DNA from: Verrucomicrobiia bacterium
GTDB taxonomy: Bacteria > Verrucomicrobiota > Verrucomicrobiia > Limisphaerales > UBA11358
Length of the DNA stretch: 6,954 bases
Direction of reading: 5' to 3'
Assembly: GCA_030044395.1 (NCBI GenBank)
Contig: JASHVW010000024.1
Coordinates: forward strand, 1-6,954
In this document: positions 1-6,891 of the stretch, in pieces
Numbering within the stretch: position 1 is the first letter of the stretch
Layout of the letters: the number at the start of each line of letters is the position of its first letter
Position numbers and translations under genes: made by a program
Notes under the pieces: generated by a model
Told to the model about the DNA's origin: nothing
Databases searched by the model: none
The model's input: the letters and a program-made list of their open reading frames with translations, nothing else

Positions 1-213
1 AATGGCCTTTATTTCGTGGACAAAACGCCGGTGACCTTCGACCAGCTTGAGAGCGACCTGAAAACTCAAGTTGCGAAAAATCCGAACGTCGTTCTGGCCA
101 TCAATGCCGATGAAGACGCGCCGTGGGGAAAAGTGGTGAAAGTCCGCGACGCCGCCGCCGCCGCAAAGATCAAATCGCTGGTCGCCTTTACCAGGGAAAC
201 CCCGAAGCAGTAA
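1..213 (+). CDS. ExbD/TolR-family transport protein, C-terminal fragment
   Basis: The frame is open from the first base and ends at a TAA at 211-213, so only the last 70 residues of a longer gene are visible. The pattern is that of the periplasmic ExbD/TolR domain: a Gly-Leu-Tyr-Phe-Val-Asp strand, then Thr-Pro-Val-Thr and a Leu-rich helix (QLESDLKTQV), then a strand ending in the typical Ala-Asp (VVLAINADEDAPWGKVVKV), then an Ala-rich helix and a final strand ending in Thr. In the family, this domain follows one N-terminal membrane segment and works with an ExbB/TolQ partner, using the proton motive force to energise TonB-dependent uptake or the Tol-Pal system. The membrane anchor and its catalytic Asp lie outside the window and cannot be checked. 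The GTG at 16 is probably internal. ExbD cannot be told apart from TolR here, so no symbol is given. Confidence 0.72.
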   Translation, partial: NGLYFVDKTPVTFDQLESDLKTQVAKNPNVVLAINADEDAPWGKVVKVRDAAAAAKIKSLVAFTRETPKQ

Positions 214-219
214 GGTAAG

Positions 220-274
220 TTTCTTCAAAATACTGATACTCAAACGGTTATTCTGATTTCTTCAAAATATTGAC
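220..274. repeat. Pair of 18-bp direct repeats
   Basis: Copy one (220-237, tttcttcaaaatactgat) and copy two (257-274, tttcttcaaaatattgac) agree at 16 of 18 positions, and their starts are 37 bp apart. The second copy contains an imperfect palindrome, tcaaaatattga (262-273), with five of six base pairs matching. The pair lies just after the ExbD/TolR-like gene, in a stretch richer in A+T than its surroundings. It could be a tandem protein-binding site or a remnant of a local duplication. No function can be assigned from sequence alone. Confidence 0.5.
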
Positions 275-285
275 GCTCACGAGGA

Positions 286-465
286 ATGCGTAAATCTCAC
301 ATACAGAGCGACTTAAGCCATCTCAACCTCTGCATTTCCGCTTATTTCAGCATCTTTTCGGGTCTTGATTTCGGGATGCAGGAAATCAACCTCACGAATT
401 TGAGTGACGAGATTGTTTTGCCGATGACAAACAGCGCGGGCTTCTACCGGCTGGCGACGCAATAG
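286..465 (+). pseudogene. Probable decayed C-terminal tail of a secreted protein
   Basis: A 59-codon frame runs from ATG 286 to TAG 463-465; the same frame is closed upstream by TGA at 271-273. Its first half (MRKSHIQSDLSHLNL...) looks non-descript. The last 20 or so residues (DEIVLPMTNSAGFYRLATQ) resemble the ends of large secreted or surface proteins of Verrucomicrobiota, which often finish in a strand followed by Phe-Phe/Tyr-Arg-Leu. I infer that this is the surviving end of such a gene rather than an independent small protein. The GAGGA at 281-285 directly abuts the ATG, which is too close for a working Shine-Dalgarno site. The stop lies one base before the asd stop codon on the other strand. 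A real small gene or chance coding potential cannot be excluded. Confidence 0.3.
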
Positions 466-466
466 G

Positions 467-1471
467 TTACTTCAGTAATTCTTCTGCGATCTGGACGGCG
501 TTGAGTGCCGCGCCTTTCAGCAATTGATCGCCGCTCACCCAGAAACAAAGGCCGTTCTCCAGCGCGCAGTCCTTGCGGATGCGGCCGACTTCGCAGTTGT
601 ATTTCTCCGACGTGAACAGCGGCATTGGATATTTCCTGTTTTCCGGCTCGTCCACCACATCCAGGCCGGGAGCTTTTTTGAGGACGGCGCGCGCGGCTTC
701 GACGGCGACGGGCTTTTCGAATTCCGCGCTCACGGCGACGGAATGCGAACGATAGACCGGCACGCGCACGCAGGTGACGCTTGCCCGGAAATTCGGATGG
801 TGCATGATTTTGCGGCCTTCGTTTTCCATCTTCATCTCTTCCTTGGTGTAGCCGTTGGGCAGGAAGACGTCCACCTGCGGCAGAACATTGAAGGCGATCT
901 GGTGCGGATACACTTCCTTGGTGGCGGGTTTGCCGGCGACGATTTCGCCGACCTGCCGCTTCAATTCTTCAATGGCCTTGGCGCCGGTGCCGGAGACGGC
1001 CTGGTAGCTGGACGCAAAAATCCTTTTGACTCCGAACGCCTGGTGGAGGGGGTACAACGCCATCAGGGTGATGGCGGTGGTGCAATTGGGGTTGGCGATG
1101 ATGCCCTTGTGCCACCGGACGTCGGCGGCGTTGATTTCGGGAATCACCAGGGGCACCTGGTCGTCCTGCCGAAAGGCGCTGGAATTGTCCACGACCACGC
1201 ACCCAGCTTTGGCCGCGATGGGCGCAAACTCCTTTGAGATGCCGCCGCCGGCGCTGAAAAGCGCGATATCAATGCCGTTGAATGAATCTTTGGTGAGTTC
1301 GGTTACGGGGACATCCTGGCCCTTGAATTTGAGCTTTTTGCCCGTGGAACGGGCGGAAGCGAGCAAAGAGAGGCGGTCCACCGGGAAACTCCTCATTTCC
1401 AGCGTTTTAATCATTTCAATGCCAACGGCGCCGGTTGCGCCGGCGATGGCGACATTCACAGGGCGACTCAT
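467..1471 (-). CDS. asd: Aspartate-semialdehyde dehydrogenase
   Basis: A cytosolic, NADP-dependent enzyme that reduces L-aspartyl-4-phosphate to L-aspartate-4-semialdehyde, the branch point to threonine, methionine, lysine and diaminopimelate for peptidoglycan. The 334 residues are the normal family length. Visible landmarks are the nucleotide-binding loop GATGAVG at residues 11-17, the substrate-binding NSSAFR ending at Arg101, the catalytic cysteine in ANPNCTT (Cys130), Gln157 in SSYQAVSGTG, the EEMKMENEGRK segment at 211-221, and RVPVYRSHS with the substrate-binding arginine (Arg236) and catalytic histidine (His243). All key residues are present, so the enzyme should be active. The ATG at 1471 places the Gly loop at the usual distance from the N-terminus. 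No Shine-Dalgarno sequence precedes it, and a candidate promoter lies very close. It is not next to other aspartate-pathway genes in this window: its neighbours are a degenerate tail downstream and a divergent SNF2 gene. Confidence 0.97.
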   Translation of the reverse strand: MSRPVNVAIAGATGAVGIEMIKTLEMRSFPVDRLSLLASARSTGKKLKFKGQDVPVTELTKDSFNGIDIALFSAGGGISKEFAPIAAKAGCVVVDNSSAFRQDDQVPLVIPEINAADVRWHKGIIANPNCTTAITLMALYPLHQAFGVKRIFASSYQAVSGTGAKAIEELKRQVGEIVAGKPATKEVYPHQIAFNVLPQVDVFLPNGYTKEEMKMENEGRKIMHHPNFRASVTCVRVPVYRSHSVAVSAEFEKPVAVEAARAVLKKAPGLDVVDEPENRKYPMPLFTSEKYNCEVGRIRKDCALENGLCFWVSGDQLLKGAALNAVQIAEELLK

Positions 1472-1483
1472 AAGAGGCCGAAT

Positions 1484-1511
1484 ATACTATCAGAAAAAGG
1501 CCGTGCGTCAA
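1484..1511 (-). promoter_or_regulatory. Candidate sigma-70-type promoter for asd, near-leaderless
   Basis: On the minus strand a -35-like TTGACG (1506-1511) is followed, after a 16-bp spacer, by a -10-like TAGTAT (1484-1489; four of six consensus matches). Only 12 bases separate the -10 box from the asd ATG. Transcription starting at the usual distance would therefore leave a leader of about five to eight bases, which fits the absence of a Shine-Dalgarno site. This is a consensus match only, and the spacer and -10 box are not ideal. Confidence 0.45.
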
Positions 1512-1601
1512 TAACGCGGGGATTTTCTGTGTATAAATTTATGCTCTTTATGATTGACCATGAGGATGAGCTGTGACGAAATGGTAAGCCTAAACTTTTA
1601 A

Positions 1602-4600
1602 ATGCCGAAAATTTCAGTTAGAAACGGGAACGGGCACAAGGCCGGGACGACGAAATATGACGCGCATCATAAGGTGCTGGCGCAAACGTATGGCGCCTTT
1701 GCCGAATTGCGCCGCGAATTGTCCGACTCCAAGGAGACAGTTGGCGGACGCGAAGAGATCTTACGGAATTTCGCTACCTGTCCCGATTCACAGCGCTCAT
1801 GGCTGCTTCTCGAAGATTACTTCGAGAAGCTGTCGCTTTCCCGCAAGGATTTCCCCGACACCAACTGGTGGCCGCGCCTTCTGAATGCCCAGGGCAAAAA
1901 CCGCCTGGAGGAACTGGCGTTCCTTTTCCTGCGGGCCAAGCGATCGGTGCCGCCGGAATTACAGGCGCACGCCAGTCCAGACCGTTTCGCCCAAGCCGAG
2001 GAGACCGAAAAGGAGCTCAAGCTGGTCCAGGAGCTGGAGCAATGGCTCTCGCCGCCGCTCATGCCGCTGCTCGATACCCCGCGCGCCACCCTTCGCGTTG
2101 TCTGCCGCCCACAGCCGGACGAGGAGGAACCCTCACGCCACCGCCTCGCGGTGAATTTTCTGCTATCGCGCCCGCGCACGGGCGAAAAGATGCGCACGTT
2201 GCATGAATTGATTGACCTTGTCGTCCGCGCCACGCATGAACAGGAACTCTTTCCGCCGCGTGACTGGGAATTTGTCCAGTGGATCGCCGACACATTCCGG
2301 CATCGCAACGACGGCGCGGACACGCTGCTCTTGTCGGAGATTGAATTGCTGCAATGGCTGGCGAGATGGGGTCACACCGACCGCCTGGAACTGAGCGGCA
2401 CCAAACAGCCGCTGCAATTTTACGGGCAAATCATCGCGCTTCAACCGCATCTCGAAAACGGCGACAAGGAGCTTTCGTTCACGCACCGGTTCGCGTTGCC
2501 GAATGGCGAGACGCACTGCGTTTCCGAAGCGAAATTTTTCAATCATCAACCCCCCATTGCGCTTGTCGGCAATACGTTCTTTCTGCTGCGGAACGCGCCG
2601 CCGCCGCGCGTGCTGAAATATCTGGCGCAAAAGCCGTCGGTGCCCGTCCGCAAACTGAGCCACCGGCTGCTGCTGCACCTGCGCAAAACGCAGTCGGCGA
2701 ACGGGATGGATTGGGAGCAGCTATGCCTCACCCACAAGGCGGCGCCGCAATTTGTTTTTGAATTGCTCGACGACACGGTCCGCCTGCGGCTGCTTGCGAG
2801 GAGCGCGCGGGACCAGAGTGTGTGGTTCTGGAACGGGCTGGAGTGGGTGGCCAATGACGCGAAGAAACGCGCGCGCGAAAAGCCGGAAATCCTGGATGAC
2901 CTGCGGCTGGAGCCGGCGACGCAATGGCTGCGCAAACTTGATTGGTTCACGCCCGAGCCGGGCTTGTGGATTGGCGATGCGAATGAAAATTTTCTTGGAG
3001 CGCTCGCCGGTGCCTGGGCGTCCCGCCCGGCTGACTCGGAATTTCTCGGCAACCCGGCGTTTCATCGCCTCTTCCTGACACCGCGGCAGCTCAAGCCGAA
3101 GCTGATTGTCAAAGGCAGCGGCATAGATTGGCTGGCGGTTTCTGCCGAATGGGAAGCAGAAGGCTTGAAGCTGAGCAAAGCTGATTTGGAACGGTTGGCG
3201 TCGGCGACGGGGCATTTTGTCAAGTTGCCGAATGCCGGCTGGGTGGAACTGGACACGGCCGCCGTGCAGGGCGCCCACGAAGCGATGGCTGACATGGGAG
3301 TGGACGGATTGATTGCCGTACCGCAAAAGGTTGGCCTTGAGCATGTGGCACACCTCGGCGAGGAGGAATTCTCGCGGTTTGTGGACACGGCCGAGGCCAA
3401 GGAATTGCGCAAGCGGGTTGCTGACTTCAAAGGGGTCCCCAATGCCGGCTTGCCGCGTGGATTGACGGCGGACCTGCGCCCGTATCAAAAGGACGGCTTC
3501 GATTTTCTCGCGCATCTTTTTCAAATCAAACTCGGCGGCATTCTGGCCGACGACATGGGTCTTGGCAAAACGCTGCAAACGCTGACCTGGCTGGCGTGGC
3601 TCAAAGAGCATCATGCGAAAAACCCCAAGCCTTCACTGGTCATCTGCCCGGCATCCGTCCTGCACAATTGGCGGCGCGAGACGGAGAAATTCACCCCGGA
3701 GGCGAAAGTGTTGGTGTTGGAAAGCGGCGCAGCGCGGCACAACTTGCGCAAGCAGATTCCGCAGCACGATTTGATAGTGACCAATTACGCGCTGTTGCGG
3801 CGCGATCTCGAGGAGCTGCAAAAGTTCTCCTTCCGCGCGGTGATCTTGGACGAGGCGCAGTTCATCAAGAACCCCGGCGCACAGGTGACGCAGTCGGTGA
3901 AACAGTTGAAATGCGAGCACAAAATCGCGCTCACGGGCACACCGCTGGAAAATCGGCTGCTCGATTTGTGGAGCATCGTGGACTTCATCCAGCCTGGTTA
4001 CCTCGGCAACCAGGAACAGTTTCTGGAGACATACGAGCCGCGCGGCGAAAATGCCGAATGCGCCCAACGCATCGCCCGCCGGAGGCTGTCGGCAAAATTG
4101 CGTCCGCTCCTCCTGCGCCGGTTGAAAAGGCACGTCGCGAGGGATTTGCCTGACCGCATCGAGGAGCGGCGAGATTGTCCGCTCGGTGACGAGCAGCGCA
4201 AGTTGTATCTGGCGGAGTTGCGGCGCAGCCGGGAGCAGGTGATGAAGGCCGTGGAGACACAAGGACTGAACAAATCGAAAATGCACGTGCTGGCCGCGCT
4301 CACGCGGCTGCGACAGGTTTGCTGCCATCCCTCACTCGTGGGCAGCGATACCGCCAGCGGCAAGACCGACACACTGTACGAATTGCTGGATCCGCTGATC
4401 GCGGACGGTCAGAAAGTGCTTGTTTTTTCGCAATTCGTGCAAATGCTGCAATTGCTGGAGAAGGAATGCGCGGCACGGAACATTCACACGCACATGCTCA
4501 CCGGCCAGACCAAGGACCGGCAACACGTTGTCAGCGAATTTCAGGCGGATACGCGGCCGGGGGTTTTCCTGTTGAGCCTGCGGGCGGCGGGAACGGGATT

Positions 4601-4865
4601 GAACCTGACGAATGCCAGCTATGTGGTGCTCTATGATCCGTGGTGGAACCCGGCGGTGGAAGCGCAGGCGATTGACCGCTCGCATCGCATCGGCCAGACG
4701 CAAACGGTGAACGCGTACCGTCTTATCGCGCCGGGCACGGTCGAGGAAAAAATCTGGGAATTGCAACAAAGCAAGGCGAAGACGATTGCCGACGTGCTTG
4801 GCGAGGAAGGGTTTGCGCGCAGCCTGACAGCCATGGATCTGGAGTACTTGTTTGCAGAGGATTAA
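1602..4865 (+). CDS. SNF2/HepA-family DEAD-box-like ATPase (helicase superfamily 2)
   Basis: A 1087-residue protein whose C-terminal 460 or so residues form a complete SNF2 motor. Motifs in order: LRPYQ at 625-629, Walker A DDMGLGKT at 650-657 (Lys656), motif Ia VICPASVLHNW from about 680, Walker B DEAQ at 750-753, motif III LTGTPLENR at 777-785, the helicase C domain from about 921 with VLVFSQF at 939-945, and the arginine-finger motif QAIDRSHRIGQ at 1022-1032. These enzymes use ATP hydrolysis to translocate on double-stranded DNA and displace bound proteins; bacterial HepA/RapA acts on RNA polymerase. Residues 1-620 lack known catalytic motifs. About 500-555 (KGSGIDW at 504-510, GWVEL at 546-550) resembles the bacterial SNF2-associated region. 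I see no zinc-binding Cys/His cluster. The ATG directly follows an in-frame TAA (1599-1601), so no longer form is possible; there is no Shine-Dalgarno site. The gene stands alone on its strand, and its target is unknown. Confidence 0.95.
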   Translation: MPKISVRNGNGHKAGTTKYDAHHKVLAQTYGAFAELRRELSDSKETVGGREEILRNFATCPDSQRSWLLLEDYFEKLSLSRKDFPDTNWWPRLLNAQGKNRLEELAFLFLRAKRSVPPELQAHASPDRFAQAEETEKELKLVQELEQWLSPPLMPLLDTPRATLRVVCRPQPDEEEPSRHRLAVNFLLSRPRTGEKMRTLHELIDLVVRATHEQELFPPRDWEFVQWIADTFRHRNDGADTLLLSEIELLQWLARWGHTDRLELSGTKQPLQFYGQIIALQPHLENGDKELSFTHRFALPNGETHCVSEAKFFNHQPPIALVGNTFFLLRNAPPPRVLKYLAQKPSVPVRKLSHRLLLHLRKTQSANGMDWEQLCLTHKAAPQFVFELLDDTVRLRLLARSARDQSVWFWNGLEWVANDAKKRAREKPEILDDLRLEPATQWLRKLDWFTPEPGLWIGDANENFLGALAGAWASRPADSEFLGNPAFHRLFLTPRQLKPKLIVKGSGIDWLAVSAEWEAEGLKLSKADLERLASATGHFVKLPNAGWVELDTAAVQGAHEAMADMGVDGLIAVPQKVGLEHVAHLGEEEFSRFVDTAEAKELRKRVADFKGVPNAGLPRGLTADLRPYQKDGFDFLAHLFQIKLGGILADDMGLGKTLQTLTWLAWLKEHHAKNPKPSLVICPASVLHNWRRETEKFTPEAKVLVLESGAARHNLRKQIPQHDLIVTNYALLRRDLEELQKFSFRAVILDEAQFIKNPGAQVTQSVKQLKCEHKIALTGTPLENRLLDLWSIVDFIQPGYLGNQEQFLETYEPRGENAECAQRIARRRLSAKLRPLLLRRLKRHVARDLPDRIEERRDCPLGDEQRKLYLAELRRSREQVMKAVETQGLNKSKMHVLAALTRLRQVCCHPSLVGSDTASGKTDTLYELLDPLIADGQKVLVFSQFVQMLQLLEKECAARNIHTHMLTGQTKDRQHVVSEFQADTRPGVFLLSLRAAGTGLNLTNASYVVLYDPWWNPAVEAQAIDRSHRIGQTQTVNAYRLIAPGTVEEKIWELQQSKAKTIADVLGEEGFARSLTAMDLEYLFAED

Positions 4866-6424
4866 TTTCCGGTCTTCAACTCGACCACGTCGTGGGGGGC
4901 GGCTTCGCGCATGCCGGCAGGGCTGACGCGGATGTATCGCGCCCTTTGGCGGAGGTGTTCAAGATTTTTTGCGCCCAGATAGCCCATGCCGCTCTGAATG
5001 CCGCCGATGAGTTGCGCCAGGACGCGGTCGACCGAGCCGCAACTTTCCTTGAGCGCTTCAATGCCTTCAGCGGCCACCTTCTGCGCGGGATTCTTTTCAT
5101 GGCCGTAGCGCGCCGCGCTGCCTGCTTTCATCGCCGCCAGGCTGCCCATGCCGCGGTATTGCTTGTAAAATTTTCCGCTGATTTCCACGACATCGCCCGG
5201 CGCCTCATTGCAGCCTGCGAAAATACCGCCGCAAATCACCGCGTGCGAAAGCGACAAGGCCTTGACGATGTCGCCCGATTTGGTAATGCCGCCGTCGGCC
5301 AGAAGGGAGACCCGTTTCCGGCCCGCGACGCGCGAGCAGACATACAGCGCCGTCATTTGGGGAATGCCGACGCCGGCCACAATCCGCGTGGTGCAAATCG
5401 AGCCGGGACCTTGTCCGACCTTGACGGCGTTTGCTCCGCAATCGGCCAGGAATTCCACGCCCGCGGCGCTCGTGACGTTGCCGGCGATGATGGGCAATTT
5501 CGGAAAGGCATCGCGCAATACTTTGACCGTATCGCCGACGCCCCGCGTATGGCCGTGCGCCGTGGAGACGGCAATCACATCCACCCCGCGCTCCACCAGC
5601 CCGCTTACATGATTCAAAATCCGTTCGCGGTCCAGTTCGCCAAAAGCGTTGCGCGTCGCCGAAACCGCCGCGCCGCAGATCAGATGAAAACTGGCGTCCC
5701 GCGCCGGTTTGAATTGCGCCAACCGTTCCTGGGTGATGCGCTCGACGTCGCTCAAGGTAATCAGTCCGCACAACTTGTCCTTGTCGTCCACCACCAGCAA
5801 TTTGTGGATGCCCAAATGCTCGGTGAAAAATTTATCGGCGCGCGCAATCGGGTCCTTGCCAAGTTCTTTCTGATTGATGGTATGCACTTGCGCGCGCGGC
5901 GTGAGCGCTTCGGAAATTTTTCTTTTGGCATAACGCGGTTTGACGACGTGGCCGGGCAGCAACCCGACCAGTTTTCCCTTTCCATCCACCACCGGGAAGG
6001 TGCTGAAGCCGAATTTCTTCTGTTCGATGACGGCCAGCACGTCGCCGATGAATTCATCGGGCGAGACTTGGATCGGTTCCTGAATCAGGCCGTGAACGTG
6101 GTTTTTGACGCGGCTGACTTCCGAAAGCTGCTGGCGTTCCGGCAGATTGTAATGGATCAATCCCAACCCGCCGTTGAGCGCCATGGCAATGGCCATGCGC
6201 GACTCTGTGACCGTGTCCATGTCCGAAGAAATCACGGGAATATTCAGGCGCAAATTCTCCGCCAGCACGGTTTCCAGATGCGTGTCGCGCGGAAGAATCT
6301 CCGAATAAAGCGTCGCGAGGGTGATGTCGTCGAACGTCAAACCGATGTTCTGGTTCGCAGGGAAAAAATCGTCCGCCGGTTGGTAGAACGGACTGTCGAA
6401 GTCTGAATTGCGCGTCGCTGCCAT
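4862..6424 (-). CDS. guaB: Inosine-5'-monophosphate dehydrogenase
   Basis: A cytosolic enzyme that oxidises IMP to XMP with NAD+, the committed step of guanine nucleotide synthesis. From the ATG at 6424 it has 520 residues. It starts with a TIM-barrel segment (GLTFDDITL at about 28-36, SDMDTVTE near 67-74). A CBS-domain pair follows at about 113-230, then the rest of the barrel: the catalytic loop GQGPGSICTTR at 337-347 with Cys344, the phosphate-binding DGGI at 377-380, GMGS at 425-428, and the flap Arg-Tyr dyad at 439-440 (GSAARYG). SGMGYLGA at about 478-485 is IMPDH-type, unlike the STCTYVG of GMP reductase. The CBS pair usually binds adenine or guanine nucleotides and tunes activity. An in-frame TTG at 6470-6472 could add 16 residues and overlaps the preceding stop, but the extension (MKILLARGGGRSSFSD) is poorly family-like, so the ATG is preferred. 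It follows the response regulator by 44 nt. Its stop codon overlaps that of the convergent SNF2 gene. Confidence 0.95.
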   Translation of the reverse strand: MAATRNSDFDSPFYQPADDFFPANQNIGLTFDDITLATLYSEILPRDTHLETVLAENLRLNIPVISSDMDTVTESRMAIAMALNGGLGLIHYNLPERQQLSEVSRVKNHVHGLIQEPIQVSPDEFIGDVLAVIEQKKFGFSTFPVVDGKGKLVGLLPGHVVKPRYAKRKISEALTPRAQVHTINQKELGKDPIARADKFFTEHLGIHKLLVVDDKDKLCGLITLSDVERITQERLAQFKPARDASFHLICGAAVSATRNAFGELDRERILNHVSGLVERGVDVIAVSTAHGHTRGVGDTVKVLRDAFPKLPIIAGNVTSAAGVEFLADCGANAVKVGQGPGSICTTRIVAGVGIPQMTALYVCSRVAGRKRVSLLADGGITKSGDIVKALSLSHAVICGGIFAGCNEAPGDVVEISGKFYKQYRGMGSLAAMKAGSAARYGHEKNPAQKVAAEGIEALKESCGSVDRVLAQLIGGIQSGMGYLGAKNLEHLRQRARYIRVSPAGMREAAPHDVVELKTGN

Positions 6425-6468
6425 GTCGGAAAATGAAGAACGACCGCCCCCCCTGGCAAGCAAAATCT

Positions 6469-6888
6469 TCAACTTTTCGGGCGAACGGCGAGCATGAAGG
6501 AGGGGTCCAATTCCAACGGCGCGCCGGACAGGATCTTGTTGACGGCGTCAATTAAAAGCGCCGGGGTGCAACCGGATTTGAGCAGCGTCAGCTCAGCGCC
6601 GATTTTTGACGCTTCCTGCGCCAATTCGCTCATATACGCCTCGGAAAGAATGATGACGGGCGTGGCTTTCAAATCCGGCGAGGAGCGAATAAACCGGAGA
6701 ACGTCCACGCCGTGCATGACCGGCATCATCAGGTCGAGCACGACGATGTCCGGCCGGAGCGCCATGAGCAATTTCATCGCCGCGAGTCCGTTTTCCGCCG
6801 TTTCCGCCTGAAACTCCGCCTGGGAAAATCGTTCGCGGTAGATTTTCGTGATAATCGGGTTGTCATCCACGATTAATATTTTCTTCAT
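6469..6888 (-). CDS. Stand-alone receiver-domain response regulator
   Basis: A 139-residue protein made of one CheY-like receiver domain (about 3-120) and a short tail, with no DNA-binding or enzymatic output domain. It shows the acidic pair Asp8-Asp9 (ILIVDDN), the phospho-acceptor Asp52 in VVLDLMMP, the switch Ser82 in VIILSEAY and the invariant lysine Lys104. The usual Lys-Pro after strand five is Lys-Ser here (LLKSGCTP), and the aromatic switch position three residues before the lysine appears to be Thr101. It is probably phosphorylated by a histidine kinase encoded elsewhere and acts by protein-protein contact; neither partner can be named. It starts 3 nt after the galE-like stop and ends 44 nt before the guaB ATG, so co-transcription is likely. 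The first codon is ATG at 6888 with no clear Shine-Dalgarno site (only GAG two bases away). Confidence 0.93.
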   Translation of the reverse strand: MKKILIVDDNPIITKIYRERFSQAEFQAETAENGLAAMKLLMALRPDIVVLDLMMPVMHGVDVLRFIRSSPDLKATPVIILSEAYMSELAQEASKIGAELTLLKSGCTPALLIDAVNKILSGAPLELDPSFMLAVRPKS

Positions 6889-6891
6889 GGC

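Noticed and set aside
214..466. Rho-independent terminator for the ExbD/TolR-like gene or for asd
   Set aside because: No stable G+C-rich hairpin followed by a T-run was found on either strand.
524..1514. Plus-strand frames opposite asd (524-1237 and 1026-1514)
   Set aside because: asd on the minus strand has every catalytic motif; the opposing translations have none.
1551..1601. A promoter for the SNF2 gene built on TTGACC at 1554-1559
   Set aside because: No acceptable -10 box lies 16-18 bp downstream (CGAAAT at 1577-1582 is a poor match); TAAACT at 1591-1596 is too far away.
2721..3614. A 297-codon frame on the minus strand inside the SNF2 gene, and similar ones at 3633-4328 and 2163-2678
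   Set aside because: They are fully inside a gene with complete SNF2 motifs, have low-complexity Arg/Gln-rich products and show no recognisable domain.
4892..6406. A 504-codon open frame on the plus strand opposite guaB
   Set aside because: Its translation is rich in Arg, Ala, His and Asp with no family-like motifs, and it mirrors the strongly supported guaB frame. It is an antisense shadow of G+C-rich codons.
4862..6424. guaB product as a GMP reductase or a catalytically dead IMPDH paralogue
   Set aside because: The segment EGIEALKESCG differs from the common EGIEGRVPYKG and first suggested lost catalytic residues. The actual flap dyad Arg-Tyr (439-440), Cys344 and the IMPDH-type SGMGYLGA are present, and the GMP reductase STCTYVG signature is absent.
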